From contig JAQXLA010000008.1 in assembly GCA_029011315.1 (NCBI GenBank), positions 23,427 to 87,426 on the forward strand: a stretch of 64,000 bases of DNA, read 5' to 3'. The notes under the pieces are model-generated. The model was given only the letters and a program-made list of their open reading frames with translations. It had not been told where the DNA came from and did not search any database. Origin of the DNA: Desulfovibrionaceae bacterium (GTDB lineage Bacteria > Desulfobacterota > Desulfovibrionia > Desulfovibrionales > Desulfovibrionaceae). Numbering within the stretch: the stretch's first letter is position 1; every line of letters begins with the position of its first letter. Of the stretch, positions 8,084 to 17,502 are shown one piece after another. A program made the position numbers and the translations under genes.

Positions 8084-9472
8084 TCAGTTTTGCCGCTTGC
8101 GCTGAATGATAACGCGCTTGAGCGGTCCATCACCAAAACTGCGCGTCTGAACATCGGGAGAATCCTGCAGAGCGATATGGATAAGCCGTCTGTGGTAGGA
8201 ACTCATTGGTCTGGTAGAGCAGGGACGCCCTGTTTGTCGAACTCGTTCTGCCAATGAAAGCGCCAGATCACGCAGCCGATCATCCTGACGTTCTCGATAG
8301 TCCCCGACATTGATCTGAACCCGCACAGGGGATTCCATGCGACGGGTGACAATCCTTGAAGTCATGTATTGCAGAGCCGCCAGCGTTTGACCCTCTCTTC
8401 CGATAATAAGCCCGAAGTCTTCACCACATACAACATGCACTAATACGCAGTTTTCCTGAATGCTGACTTCCAGAGGCGTCTCTCCCAGGATCCTGGAAAT
8501 AAGAAAAGACGCCACTTCACGCGTTTCTGTCAGCAGGCGATCTTCGTCCAGTGAGCTAAGGGGGGCGGGAACATAGACGGAATCGGAATTGGGGAACTCA
8601 TGTTCATGGTGTGCCGGCAGATCCGGTTCCTGGAATTTTGTACGCTTCGAGGCAAAATTCATGTCTCCGAAGTGCGTATTTTTTTTGTCTGCGTATGGTT
8701 TGCGCGACGGAATCCTGCCCTGAGAAGAAAAGCTTTCCTCGTAATCAGCATTAACATACGGAGTTCTTTCCGCACGCTGGCTTGCATAGTGACGTACGGG
8801 AGCCTGGCGAAAGGACGTTCTGGGCTCATGTCTGTCACGATAATTCCAGTTGTCACCGTTACGAGCACTTTGTCTGCTGCCGTAACGTCCATGATCAGAA
8901 ATGCGATTGCCAATGGAATCATCCGTATGAGAGGGATAGCCGATCGGTTCTCTAAAACGATCTTCCCCTGGCATTAAATGATTACCAATGGAATCATCCT
9001 CGTCGAAGTTTCTCTGGGATGCATGAAAAGCTCTGCGAGGAAATCTGTTTCCCTGGCGTTCGTCATGTTTTGCAACATACCGTTGCCGGGGCGTATCATG
9101 CCAATATCTGGCATCGCTACGGGCTTCCGATACCGGAGATGAGACATCTTCATTATCAGCGGAATGAGCGGGTGAGGCCTTGTCTTCGATAAGAGGTTCT
9201 GAAACCTGTTTCTCTTCAGTCATCTCAGATCTGACAGGATTGTCGGTGCGAATCGATGTTTGAAGCGTTCCTATCTTTGAGGGCGCAGCCGCAACTTTTC
9301 TGGCCCGGATGAGTGCTTTCCGCGCCATTCCAATGCCAAAAATGCCCTTTTTCGCGTCTTGAACGATGTCGATTTCCAGTTTTTCTCTTCCTACGGCAAA
9401 GAAATCGCATGCCTCCTGAATGGCTTCATCGAGACTTTTTCCCTGAAATTCCCTGAACTTGTAATCGTCCAT
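8084..9472 (-). CDS. jag: Jag/KhpB RNA-binding protein with very long disordered linker
   Basis: 462 residues, about twice the usual length. It has an N-terminal Jag_N domain (residues 1-55, with KKGIFGIGMARKA), then about 250 residues rich in Arg, Asp, His and Ser with a repeated DDSIGN motif and no predicted fold, then a KH domain (GLIIGREGQTL near residue 360) and an R3H domain (RRLIHIAL near 430). Family members bind RNA and are linked to cell-envelope control; the gene usually lies next to yidC, as here, 16 nt away. The extra length comes entirely from the linker; the three folded domains look complete. Confidence 0.9.
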   Translation of the reverse strand: MDDYKFREFQGKSLDEAIQEACDFFAVGREKLEIDIVQDAKKGIFGIGMARKALIRARKVAAAPSKIGTLQTSIRTDNPVRSEMTEEKQVSEPLIEDKASPAHSADNEDVSSPVSEARSDARYWHDTPRQRYVAKHDERQGNRFPRRAFHASQRNFDEDDSIGNHLMPGEDRFREPIGYPSHTDDSIGNRISDHGRYGSRQSARNGDNWNYRDRHEPRTSFRQAPVRHYASQRAERTPYVNADYEESFSSQGRIPSRKPYADKKNTHFGDMNFASKRTKFQEPDLPAHHEHEFPNSDSVYVPAPLSSLDEDRLLTETREVASFLISRILGETPLEVSIQENCVLVHVVCGEDFGLIIGREGQTLAALQYMTSRIVTRRMESPVRVQINVGDYRERQDDRLRDLALSLAERVRQTGRPCSTRPMSSYHRRLIHIALQDSPDVQTRSFGDGPLKRVIIQRKRQN

Positions 9473-9488
9473 ACATCTTCCCTCCGTA

Positions 9489-11090
9489 TTAGTTGGCTTT
9501 GCGGTGCAGCATCCATTGCTGCAGGATGGACAGCAGGTTATTGAAAAGCCAGTAGATCACGAGGCCGGAAGGAAAATTCAGGAACATGACCGTAAAGATC
9601 AAAGGCATGAACATCATAATCTTCTGCTGCGTTGCGTCTCCAGCTGCAGGAGCAAGCCATTGCTGCAGAAACATTGTGCCTCCCATCAGGATGGGGGTAA
9701 TATAAAAAGGATCTGCAGCGGACAGGTCAGCAAGCCAGGGAAGATCCGTAAAGGGAAGCTTGTCAATAAAAGAAGCATGCCGCAGCTCAATGGAATTGAG
9801 CAACGCCTGATACAGACCGATAAATACGGGAATCTGAATCAAAATGGGCAGGCAGCCGCTCATTGGATTGACTTTATAGGTGCGATACAACTGGAGCATC
9901 TCTCTGTTGAGAGCCTCCTTGTCATTGCCATATTTGTCTCTAAGCTTTTGCATCATAGGCTGCAATTTCTTCATCTGCTCCATCGAGCGGAAGCTTTTCT
10001 GAGACAGTGGCCAGAAGCAGGCCCGTATGCACAAGGTTAAAATCAAAATGGCAATACCCCAGTTTTTTACGAGAGAATAAAAGAAATCGAGGGCAAGAAG
10101 AAGCGGTGCCGCAATAATTGAGAAAAAGCCGTAATGTACGGCAGCAGCAAGATCTCCGGGAGTTTTAGCTAACAGGCTTCTATCTTTCGGGCCGAACCAC
10201 CAGCAGACTTCAGAAAAAGCTGGAGAGTCGGCTTCGACAGTTTTTTCCGGAATTTCAATGGAAGATCTCCAGGCATTGTTTTGGATGCGGGCGCGCAATG
10301 TTGCGGAAGATGCGTTCAGCGGTGCGACAGTATTCATGAAATAATTGTTCATGATACCGCTCCAGGCCAGCGTTCCCTGACGGATTATGCCTTCTTCTCT
10401 CAGCGTGCTTTCGCTATTTTCATCATCATAGCTGCCGTTGTCCAGCCATGCGACGCGGGGAGCGTTATAGGAATGTTCAGCAGGGAAGGTCCCGGCAACG
10501 GCATAGGCCAGACGAGCCGAACGGGGAGTATCTGAAGAAACTTTCGTCTTTTCCCTGATGAGATACGTATCGGCATCGACAGTCAGCGTACGGGTAACTT
10601 GGAGTCCATCGATTTCGCCGATAAAGGTCAGCGTACGGGTTTCTCCGGGCTTCAGAGAAATATCTGTGGCGTCAGAATGCCATTTACCCTTACTCCAGGA
10701 AGGGAGGCCGTTCACAATGAGTCCTGCTGGCGCTGCGGCTGCAGTTGTTTCATCCACCAAATTCACACGATCGGGTCTGTCCGTTTCCCGGGCGAAGTTG
10801 TTCAGCGTAAAGGAGCGAATGACGCCGCCTCCGGAATGTATGGTTGCGGAAAAAAGAGGCGTGTCGATGTGGATTTCCCTGCCTTCAGAAGGCGCATACA
10901 GCGGCATGGGTGGAACTGCGGTTTCGACAGAAGCCGCAACAGGCGTTTTGGGAGCTGAGGGTTCAGGCTGGGAAACAGGCTGTTCAATTTTTGCGGGGGA
11001 TATCCATCCGAAGTATTCCGCAACAGGCGTCCAGCATATAAAGACGATGATGGACAGCGCAACGGCAATGAAGGTTCGTTTATCTTCCAT
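9489..11090 (-). CDS. yidC: Membrane protein insertase YidC
   Basis: 533 residues from the ATG at 11090 ([10 protein letters not shown]). This is the Gram-negative form: an N-terminal transmembrane helix, a large periplasmic beta domain (about residues 60-330), then the conserved five-helix insertase core with [20 protein letters not shown] and the [10 protein letters not shown] region. It inserts membrane proteins alone or with SecYEG in the inner membrane. An upstream in-frame extension overlaps yidD and looks unlikely; the chosen ATG overlaps the end of yidD by 11 nt, which fits coupled translation. Confidence 0.96.
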   Translation of the reverse strand: MEDKRTFIAVALSIIVFICWTPVAEYFGWISPAKIEQPVSQPEPSAPKTPVAASVETAVPPMPLYAPSEGREIHIDTPLFSATIHSGGGVIRSFTLNNFARETDRPDRVNLVDETTAAAAPAGLIVNGLPSWSKGKWHSDATDISLKPGETRTLTFIGEIDGLQVTRTLTVDADTYLIREKTKVSSDTPRSARLAYAVAGTFPAEHSYNAPRVAWLDNGSYDDENSESTLREEGIIRQGTLAWSGIMNNYFMNTVAPLNASSATLRARIQNNAWRSSIEIPEKTVEADSPAFSEVCWWFGPKDRSLLAKTPGDLAAAVHYGFFSIIAAPLLLALDFFYSLVKNWGIAILILTLCIRACFWPLSQKSFRSMEQMKKLQPMMQKLRDKYGNDKEALNREMLQLYRTYKVNPMSGCLPILIQIPVFIGLYQALLNSIELRHASFIDKLPFTDLPWLADLSAADPFYITPILMGGTMFLQQWLAPAAGDATQQKIMMFMPLIFTVMFLNFPSGLVIYWLFNNLLSILQQWMLHRKAN

Positions 11091-11346
11091 GATCCGTATC
11101 CTGAAAATTTTCATGTTTCGGCGGAGGTACAGGATCGTATCCGCCGGGAAACCACGGGTTGCAGCGCAGGATGCGCCGTACGGCATAATAAAGACCCATC
11201 GCGACCCCATGAGTCATGATGGCTTCAATAGCATAGGCTGAACAGGATGGTGTAAAACGGCAGCAGGGAGGAAAAACAGCGGAAAACGTCAGTTGATAGA
11301 CGCGAATGGGCAAAATCATGAATCGGCGCCAGAAAAAAACGTTCAT
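11080..11346 (-). CDS. yidD: Membrane protein insertion efficiency factor YidD
   Basis: 88 residues with the YidD signature: an amphipathic N-terminus ([15 protein letters not shown]), then [16 protein letters not shown] with three cysteines, then the [18 protein letters not shown] segment. It is a peripheral inner-membrane protein that aids YidC-dependent insertion. The position between rnpA (4-nt overlap) and yidC (11-nt overlap) is the universal gene order. Confidence 0.96.
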   Translation of the reverse strand: MNVFFWRRFMILPIRVYQLTFSAVFPPCCRFTPSCSAYAIEAIMTHGVAMGLYYAVRRILRCNPWFPGGYDPVPPPKHENFQDTDHGR

Positions 11347-11744
11347 GACGGATCTCCCTGCCTGGGGTCTGAAAAAGTCTCCGGCCGATCGTTTGCAGAA
11401 GACGTGCGGAAAAATGTGGGACAGCGCATGACGTCTTCGAGAAGCGGAAGAAGTTCAAGACAGACAAATTGGAAGGTCAGTGCTTCAGGCGTACAGCTTT
11501 TCTTAGGTACAATAACAAGATCCAGGCCCTGAGGTATCAGATCCTGGTTCAGGCGGAAGCACTCCCGCAGCACGCGTTTGACTCTGTTCCGCATAACCGC
11601 ACATCCGATTTTTTTTGTAACCGCCATACCTACGCGCCAGGGATCGTCTCCATTTTCACGCATTCTGACAAACATTACAAAATTCTCGGAAAAAAAACGG
11701 CGACCCCCTTCGTAGCAAGCCGTGAAGTCGGATCGCCGGAGCAA
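11343..11744 (-). CDS. rnpA: Ribonuclease P protein component
   Basis: About 133 residues from a TTG at 11744. The core motif is present ([19 protein letters not shown], the RNR box that contacts RNase P RNA) after a beta strand [11 protein letters not shown]. RnpA is the protein cofactor for tRNA 5' processing. The start is uncertain: no ATG or GTG lies in frame between the rpmH stop and the conserved RRSDF segment, and the frame is open upstream ([16 protein letters not shown]). The true start may be the TTG, a CTG or an ATT overlapping rpmH. The C-terminal 30 residues are not conserved in the family. Confidence 0.93.
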   Translation of the reverse strand: MLRRSDFTACYEGGRRFFSENFVMFVRMRENGDDPWRVGMAVTKKIGCAVMRNRVKRVLRECFRLNQDLIPQGLDLVIVPKKSCTPEALTFQFVCLELLPLLEDVMRCPTFFRTSSANDRPETFSDPRQGDPS

Positions 11745-11764
11745 CCTATGCAGACGAGGTCTGG

Positions 11765-11899
11765 TTAAACGGCTAATTGTTTCCGTCCCTTGGCGCGGCG
11801 GCGGCGAATCACGGCACGTCCGCTGGCGGTGCTCATCCGCACGCGGAAACCGTGGGTTCTGGCTCTTCTGGTTTTACTGGGCTGGTATGTTCTTTTCAT
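11765..11899 (-). CDS. rpmH: 50S ribosomal protein L34
   Basis: 44 residues beginning [18 protein letters not shown] and ending KGRKQLAV, an unmistakable L34. It is the first gene of the rpmH-rnpA-yidD-yidC-jag operon, with a strong promoter about 30 nt upstream. The dnaA gene often found beside rpmH is not adjacent here; lpxB is. Confidence 0.97.
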   Translation of the reverse strand: MKRTYQPSKTRRARTHGFRVRMSTASGRAVIRRRRAKGRKQLAV

Positions 11900-11930
11900 C
11901 GAAATACTCCTTAGAAACTTCGGATCTGTT

Positions 11931-11961
11931 GTCTATATAGCGAACTAAGGTGTTCCGTCAA
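11931..11961 (-). promoter_or_regulatory. Promoter of the rpmH operon
   Basis: On the minus strand TTGACG (11961-11956) and TATATA (11939-11934) are separated by 16 nt, placing the start of transcription near 11926, some 27 nt ahead of the rpmH ATG. This is a near-consensus sigma-70 promoter, as expected for a ribosomal-protein gene. Confidence 0.7.
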
Positions 11962-11976
11962 GTACTGGATGCGCTT

Positions 11977-13110
11977 TCAAGCATATTGAAAACCTGGAAG
12001 AGTTTTCAGCGCTGCGGCAACGATTTTGCCTGAACGATCCGGATCCGGATCTCCGCAAAAGCGACGCAAAGTTTCAAAATCTTTTTCCATATGCCGGTGC
12101 ACAGCTGAGGAATCCTGCAAGTATGCAGCAGTGGCCATGGCAAGCGTTTTCGGGTTGGCTCGATCAAGAAGAAATTCTTCAAAAAATGCTTTGCGGAGAA
12201 TCAAATTGGGCAGGCTGACATAGGGACTCTTGATAAGAAGTCTGCCTATAAAACCGGAAAGCGGCGATACCTTATACGTCACAAGGGTGGGAACCCCTGC
12301 CAACGCTGTTTCCAGCACAGCGGTGCCGGACGCCGCGACGATCAGTTCACAGCGTCGCATTGCCTGGTAGCGGTTTACTGGATCTTCAACTTGAAGTGGC
12401 GTGGAAGATGTCCACAGCGAAAGCAGGCTGCTTTCAGGGATATTGGGTGCTCTGAAACACGAGAATGTCGGAGTAATGCCCAGAATCTGCAACTGATCGG
12501 CCATCGCCGAAAAAAGCGGCATATGCCTTTCAATTTCCTTTTTTCTGCTTCCCGGCATGAGGCCGATACGGTTTTTCTGAGGAAGGATATGTTTGAGAGA
12601 GGGGTAGTTGACCATCCCTACCAGAGGATTCCCTACATATTCGACAGATATGCCATGTGCTTCATAAAAATCTTTTTCAAAAGGAAGAATGCAGAAAATT
12701 TTTCGAATATGACGTTGCAGAAATCGTATTCGCCCTGTGCGCCAGGCCCATACTTTTGGAGGAATAAAGTAATAGACAGGGATATTCATGCTTGATGCCA
12801 TACTGGCTACCCGGAAATGAAAATCTGGGCAATCTGTCAGGATAACAGCGTCAGGGCGTTCCTTTTGCAGGTTCTGTCGAATTCGATGCAGAAGCAGGCC
12901 GATGCGGGGAAGCGCGGTAGCGACTTCCGCAATTCCCATAACAGACAGCTGTTCAATGGTAAACAGATTGCGCTGACCCGCGTTTTCGAGGTTCGATCCT
13001 CCCATGCCTACGGCCTGGAGTTCGGGAATAAAACGTTGCAGAGATGTGAGCAGCGATGCCGCCTGCATGTCTCCTGAATATTCACCAGCACTGATCCAGA
13101 TTTTTGGCAT
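11977..13110 (-). CDS. lpxB: Lipid-A-disaccharide synthase
   Basis: 377 residues, family length. It has the N-terminal WISAGEYSGDMQAA loop, the TDCPDFHFRVA motif near residue 92, YFIPPKVWAWRTGR, VGNPLVGM around 160, and the C-terminal GTAVLETALAGVP nucleotide-sugar site near 265. It condenses UDP-diacylglucosamine with lipid X to make the lipid A disaccharide at the inner face of the inner membrane, so the organism has LPS. It lies 15 nt downstream of a nucleoside-recognition membrane protein and is probably cotranscribed with it. Confidence 0.95.
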   Translation of the reverse strand: MPKIWISAGEYSGDMQAASLLTSLQRFIPELQAVGMGGSNLENAGQRNLFTIEQLSVMGIAEVATALPRIGLLLHRIRQNLQKERPDAVILTDCPDFHFRVASMASSMNIPVYYFIPPKVWAWRTGRIRFLQRHIRKIFCILPFEKDFYEAHGISVEYVGNPLVGMVNYPSLKHILPQKNRIGLMPGSRKKEIERHMPLFSAMADQLQILGITPTFSCFRAPNIPESSLLSLWTSSTPLQVEDPVNRYQAMRRCELIVAASGTAVLETALAGVPTLVTYKVSPLSGFIGRLLIKSPYVSLPNLILRKAFFEEFLLDRANPKTLAMATAAYLQDSSAVHRHMEKDFETLRRFCGDPDPDRSGKIVAAALKTLPGFQYA

Positions 13111-13125
13111 GACGGGAGTTCCTTT

Positions 13126-14070
13126 CTATGCCGCAGCTGTATTGCGGTATTTTGAATACATATTGATGCAGAAGCTGAGCACAAACGCGACGGCAAGACG
13201 GAACAGGAGCAGTCCGATTAAGCTCCCTCCAAGAAGTGAAATGACGAGAGTATCTTCTATCAGAGAATGAGCGATGCCCATAAAGGTCATGACAGCGAAA
13301 GTGTCGTGGGCAGAAAGGCTGCCTTTGCGTGCTTCGTTGATGATAATTCCGCTTCCGTACAAAAGTCCCATGACAATGCCGTAGATCATGATTGATGCGG
13401 CTGCCGGGCTGGTACCAATAATAAGCAGAACCGGCTTGAGAAGTTTGCTCAGGAAATCTGTGACATGAAAATATTTCAGGATTCTCTGAACAATCATCAG
13501 CATGAAAATCACAAAAAATACGGCAAGATAATTTTGAATTTGATCCCAAATCCAGAAAAGCAGAGAAGTCTCCCGGACTTCTGGATGAAAAGCGATTACC
13601 GCTGCATCCTGCCAAAATCCGAATGCCGTACATATGGTATGCAGAAAAAAGCCTGCGGCCACTGCTGTGACAAAACGTGTCAGCACTTGAGGCCAAAAGG
13701 AGACATTGCATGCTGAGGCAATGCGTCCTTCAAGAATCAGACTGTGCGCAATAAGGTTGAGCAGTCCAAAGACGGTCACCTGCTCAACAGACAGTGGCGG
13801 CAGAGAAGGCATCAGAGAGATAAAGACAAATAATGAGGAGTAAATGTTCAGCATAATGCCCGTCGCCCAGGCAAGCCCCAACGCTGCGGGAAGCCCAAGA
13901 AAAGACATGACAGGTTCCAGAGGCAGGGCCGTATACTGAATCCAGTCAAGCTCCGTCAAAATTTTCAGGGTAATGGTAATTGGAATCAGAATTTTAAACA
14001 GTTCAATGCTCACATTGGATGCGTCTGAAAAAGCATCTTTCAGAGAGGAAAACAGAGAGAAGAATTTCAT
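13126..14070 (-). CDS. Nucleoside-recognition (Gate) domain membrane protein
   Basis: 314 residues, all-helical and hydrophobic, with about eight membrane segments. Two Gate-like repeats can be seen: LGLPAALGLAWATGIMLNIYSSL in the first half and GTSPAAASIMIYGIVMGLLYGSG in the second, plus MTFMGIAHSLIEDTLV. Such proteins resemble spore-maturation SpmA/SpmB and the gate domain of nucleoside transporters; in non-sporulating Desulfovibrionales their role is unknown. It is first in a two-gene operon with lpxB. Confidence 0.75.
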   Translation of the reverse strand: MKFFSLFSSLKDAFSDASNVSIELFKILIPITITLKILTELDWIQYTALPLEPVMSFLGLPAALGLAWATGIMLNIYSSLFVFISLMPSLPPLSVEQVTVFGLLNLIAHSLILEGRIASACNVSFWPQVLTRFVTAVAAGFFLHTICTAFGFWQDAAVIAFHPEVRETSLLFWIWDQIQNYLAVFFVIFMLMIVQRILKYFHVTDFLSKLLKPVLLIIGTSPAAASIMIYGIVMGLLYGSGIIINEARKGSLSAHDTFAVMTFMGIAHSLIEDTLVISLLGGSLIGLLLFRLAVAFVLSFCINMYSKYRNTAAA

Positions 14071-14161
14071 TTTCAGATTCCTGAATCAAAGCGTTGAAGG
14101 ATGAGGTATCTTGATATGAAAAATAAAAAAAGACAATCTTCCGGATAGAGATCCGGAGTAT

Positions 14162-14206
14162 AAAAAAGGCTGCAAAAGGCGGAAGCAGTGCACGCCTTTT
14201 GCAGCC
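14162..14206 (-). terminator. Strong intrinsic terminator of the symporter gene
   Basis: A perfect 14-bp stem (14168-14181 with 14193-14206, GGCTGCAAAAGGCG and its complement) with an 11-nt loop, followed on the minus strand by six T. It lies 18 nt past the symporter stop. Confidence 0.9.
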
Positions 14207-14224
14207 GGACTTTATAAAGAAAGA

Positions 14225-15451
14225 TTATTCGCGGTTAGGATCGACAGGAGAGAGTTCTTTCTCCCATTTCGTCACAATCAGAGCACCTGTTGCGTCGCCC
14301 ATAACGTTGACGGAGGTTCTGGCCATATCCAGAATACGGTCGATACCCGCAATGATAGCGATCCCTTCCAGAGGAATGCCGACCTGCATGAACACCATGG
14401 TACTCATGATCAGACCTGCTCCTGGGACGCCTACGGTGCCGATAGAAGCCAGCACACCGATAGTGATAACTTCGATCTGCTGCATAAAGCTCAAATCAAT
14501 GCCGTACAGTTCGGCAACAAAAATCGCGACAACACCCATGTATACGGCTGTTCCATCCATATTAATGGTATTGCCCAGAGGAATGGAAAATGAAGAAATG
14601 GATTTTGAAGCGCCAAGTTTGCGAACCTGCAGCAGATTGGTAGATAAGGCAGCAGCACTGGAGCAGGTTGTAAAGGAAATCAGCATGGGAGCTGACAGCA
14701 TTTTGAAGAATACGCTGGGCGTAATGCCGCAGGAGCGCACCAGAGGCAGATAACATATGGCTACATGCACGCAGCAGGCGACATACATGACCAGAATAAC
14801 CTTCATCAGAGGCAGAAGCATTGATGCGCCATGGCTGGCAACAGTGAAGGCAATGAGGCCGAATACGCCATAGGGAGCAAACACCATGACAATATTCGTC
14901 AGCTTAATCATGACGTTAGCCATTTCATTGAAGAAATTCTTTACTGTCACAGCCTTTTCTCCGACGGCGCTGAGAGAAAAGCCGAACATGATGGCAAAGA
15001 AGATGATCTGCAGCATGTTGCCGCGGCTCATCGCTTCAATGGGATTGATCGGGACAATATTCAGAAATACATCAATGAGCTTTGGAGGTGTTTTTGTAGA
15101 AAGAGCCTTAACGCCGTCTGTGCTGATGTCTACGCCCATGCCGGGGTCAAGAATATTGGCGAAGAACAGGCCGATCGTTACGGCTATGGCTGTGGTGCAG
15201 AAATAATAGACAAGCGTTTTGACAGCGACTCGGCCAAGCTTGCTCAGATCTCCTACGCTTGCTGCTCCGGCAATAATAGTCGCCAGAACCAGAGGCACGA
15301 CAACCATGCGGATGAGCTTGATGAAAAGATCTCCAAGCGGTTTGAACCATGAGGCTTCAAATCCGCAGGACGGTGCAATCAGACCTGCAATAATGCCGAG
15401 TATAAAACCGATAAGCATTTTTACCGGAAGACTGAGACCCTTCCCTTTCAT
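14225..15451 (-). CDS. Dicarboxylate/amino acid:cation symporter (DAACS family)
   Basis: 408 residues from the ATG at 15451, preceded by GGAGTG at good spacing; a GTG 33 nt upstream lacks a ribosome site. It has the GltPh/DctA fold: the hydrophobic N-terminal half, the serine-rich hairpin ISFTTCSSAAALSTN, the sodium-binding NMDGTAVY motif and the second hairpin region GTVGVPGAGLIM, then DRILDMARTSVNVMGD with the substrate-contacting Asp and Arg. It imports aspartate, glutamate or C4-dicarboxylates with Na+ or H+. Substrate choice cannot be fixed by eye. It is a single-gene unit with its own terminator. Confidence 0.92.
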   Translation of the reverse strand: MKGKGLSLPVKMLIGFILGIIAGLIAPSCGFEASWFKPLGDLFIKLIRMVVVPLVLATIIAGAASVGDLSKLGRVAVKTLVYYFCTTAIAVTIGLFFANILDPGMGVDISTDGVKALSTKTPPKLIDVFLNIVPINPIEAMSRGNMLQIIFFAIMFGFSLSAVGEKAVTVKNFFNEMANVMIKLTNIVMVFAPYGVFGLIAFTVASHGASMLLPLMKVILVMYVACCVHVAICYLPLVRSCGITPSVFFKMLSAPMLISFTTCSSAAALSTNLLQVRKLGASKSISSFSIPLGNTINMDGTAVYMGVVAIFVAELYGIDLSFMQQIEVITIGVLASIGTVGVPGAGLIMSTMVFMQVGIPLEGIAIIAGIDRILDMARTSVNVMGDATGALIVTKWEKELSPVDPNRE

Positions 15452-15627
15452 GATGACACTCCAAAATGTTTTGGTATGTTTCACCGGGGTGGCAAAACAA
15501 AGTTTTTATTGAATATAGCGAAAAATACTGATTGTGACAATAGAATTTGGAAGATCCCTGCTATAGACAGGAGAGAACGATTGTCGCAAAGACAACGTGC
15601 AATTGAAGAAAAAAGGAGCTGATTGGG

Positions 15628-16476
15628 ATGATTTGGATCCTGGCGACGGCGTTTATCTGGTCTTTTATAGGAGTATTCGGCAAGATATGTCTTGAAGCCG
15701 GAATGACGCCTTTGCAGTGTGCTCTGATGCGGGCTTTTTTCGGTAGCCTGGCATTTTGTATCCATGATCGGATTTTGTCGCGCAAGAGAATGCCGTTCTG
15801 TCATGCCATGCTTTTTACAGTATTCGGCATCTGGGGATTTGGTGTCTATTTTGCGGCCTGTCAGTATACGATCCGTTTGGCAGGAGCCGCAGTGGATATT
15901 GTCCTCCAGTATACGGCTCCTTTTTGGGTCGCGCTGTTTGCGCGCATTTTTTTCGGAGAAAGTCTTACAATGCCCAAGCTGCTTTGCCTGGCCTCAGCGG
16001 CTTTCGGTACGGCTTTGGTATGCTGTTCCGGAGGCAGTCTTCCTGAGGGCTTTTCCTCATGGGGTATAGCCACAGGTCTTTTATCCGGTCTTTGTTATGC
16101 CTCGCACTATCCCTTTCTGCGCTATTGGCAGCAACGATATGATACGGTGAGCATTATTTCGCGCATGTTGATCGGCGGTACGCTGTTTCTTGCTCTTTCA
16201 GATCCGCGATCGCTTTCCGGATCCTTTCCCGTATCAATATGGCTGACCGCTGCCGCATCGGGCGTCATCTGCACATACGTTGGATATTTCTGCTATGGAC
16301 AGGCATTAAAACGTATCAGTTTGATTCGAGCGGCGATGATATCGCAGCTCGAGCCTTTGCTTTCTGTTTTATGGGTTTCTTTGCTGTTTGGAGAGCGATT
16401 CAGCCATGCAGGCCAGGCGGGATCACTTATTATCCTGTTGTCTGTTCTCGCGCTGACGCTCTCCGACCGGGACTAA
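15628..16476 (+). CDS. DMT-superfamily (EamA) permease
   Basis: 282 residues with ten predicted membrane helices in two EamA repeats. The first repeat begins ILATAFIWSFIGVFGKI and the second has LEPLLSVLWVSLLFGERF near residue 245, the typical end-of-repeat signature. Relatives export amino acids or other metabolites; the substrate is unknown. AAGGAG lies 9 nt ahead of the ATG. The stop codon overlaps the end of the convergent terC gene by 4 nt. Confidence 0.88.
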   Translation: MIWILATAFIWSFIGVFGKICLEAGMTPLQCALMRAFFGSLAFCIHDRILSRKRMPFCHAMLFTVFGIWGFGVYFAACQYTIRLAGAAVDIVLQYTAPFWVALFARIFFGESLTMPKLLCLASAAFGTALVCCSGGSLPEGFSSWGIATGLLSGLCYASHYPFLRYWQQRYDTVSIISRMLIGGTLFLALSDPRSLSGSFPVSIWLTAAASGVICTYVGYFCYGQALKRISLIRAAMISQLEPLLSVLWVSLLFGERFSHAGQAGSLIILLSVLALTLSDRD

Positions 16477-17414
16477 TCATCCCGCATGGAGGCAATAATG
16501 CCGGCAAGCAGCAGTCCTGAAATCACCAGAAGACTCGTCAGCGGTGAACAGTGTACAATGCCGGCAACGTCAAGGAGCATTTTCATGCCGACAAAAAAGA
16601 GAATGCCCACGACCGCAAGGTTCAGTCTTCTCAAATACCGGCTTGCTGCTGCCAGCGTAAAATACATGGAACGGAGGCCAAGAATGGCGAAAATATTGCT
16701 GGTGTAAATGATGTACGGATCCGGAGCCACAGCGATAATGGCAGGGATGGAGTCCAGTGCGAACATAATGTCTGATACTTCCACAACCACAAGACAGAGA
16801 AACATTGGCGTTGCTTTCAGAAGAGTTTTCCCGTTTTCTGAAATGCGGACGAAAAAGTCATGACCATGCATTTTGTTGTGGATGGGGAAAAAACGTTGCG
16901 TATAGCGCACAGACCAGTGTTCAGAATAATCGGTAATTTCATATTGAGGCGTACGGATGGATTGCCACATTTTCCATGCAGTCCAGAGAATGAAAATGCC
17001 AAAGCATGCCAGTGCCATTGGCCCGAATGCGGCAATCAGCGCCGTACCGGCGGTAATGAACAGGAATCTCAGAATCAAGGCACCGACTATGCCGTAATAC
17101 AGCACCCTGTGCTGTAATTCGTCTTTGATGGCAAAGGAACCGAAAATGGCCATGATGACAAACAGATTGTCCAAAGACAGAGATTTTTCAAGAAGATAGC
17201 CTGTAATGTATTGCTCCGCTTTTTCATACCCGAATTCAATGCCCACATAGCCGGCGAAGATAAAAGATAAAATGATCCATATTGCCGTCCAGATGGAGGC
17301 ATCCCGAATATTGATGGGTTTGTCTGAACGATGGGCATGGAGATCAAGCCATAGAAAGAAAATGATCAGAATAAAAAATATCAGAATTTCAGTAAGGGAA
17401 TGCTCTCCGAACAT
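16473..17414 (-). CDS. TerC-family integral membrane protein
   Basis: 313 residues from the ATG at 17414 (AGGAG six nt upstream). Eight or more membrane helices carry the TerC acidic motifs: EKSLSLDNLFV near residue 75 and VVVEVSDIMFALDSIPA near 215. These Asp/Glu residues form the presumed metal site. TerC/Alx proteins are tied to manganese export or metal loading of exported enzymes. No yybP-ykoY manganese riboswitch was recognisable in the short upstream region. The gene converges on the DMT permease. Confidence 0.92.
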   Translation of the reverse strand: MFGEHSLTEILIFFILIIFFLWLDLHAHRSDKPINIRDASIWTAIWIILSFIFAGYVGIEFGYEKAEQYITGYLLEKSLSLDNLFVIMAIFGSFAIKDELQHRVLYYGIVGALILRFLFITAGTALIAAFGPMALACFGIFILWTAWKMWQSIRTPQYEITDYSEHWSVRYTQRFFPIHNKMHGHDFFVRISENGKTLLKATPMFLCLVVVEVSDIMFALDSIPAIIAVAPDPYIIYTSNIFAILGLRSMYFTLAAASRYLRRLNLAVVGILFFVGMKMLLDVAGIVHCSPLTSLLVISGLLLAGIIASMRDD

Positions 17415-17440
17415 CGAAGTCTCCTGCAAATAAAATATGG

Positions 17441-17474
17441 AAAAGCTCCCGTTTATGTGTTCAAAAACAGGAGC
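17441..17474 (-). terminator. Intrinsic terminator after the HMGL-Cache gene
   Basis: Stem GCTCCCGTTT (17445-17454) with AAACAGGAGC-type arm (17465-17474), followed on the minus strand by TTTT. It lies between the stop at 17503 and the terC start. Confidence 0.75.
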
Positions 17475-17502
17475 CTGGTTTTAAAATGAACGATACAGCT
17501 GG

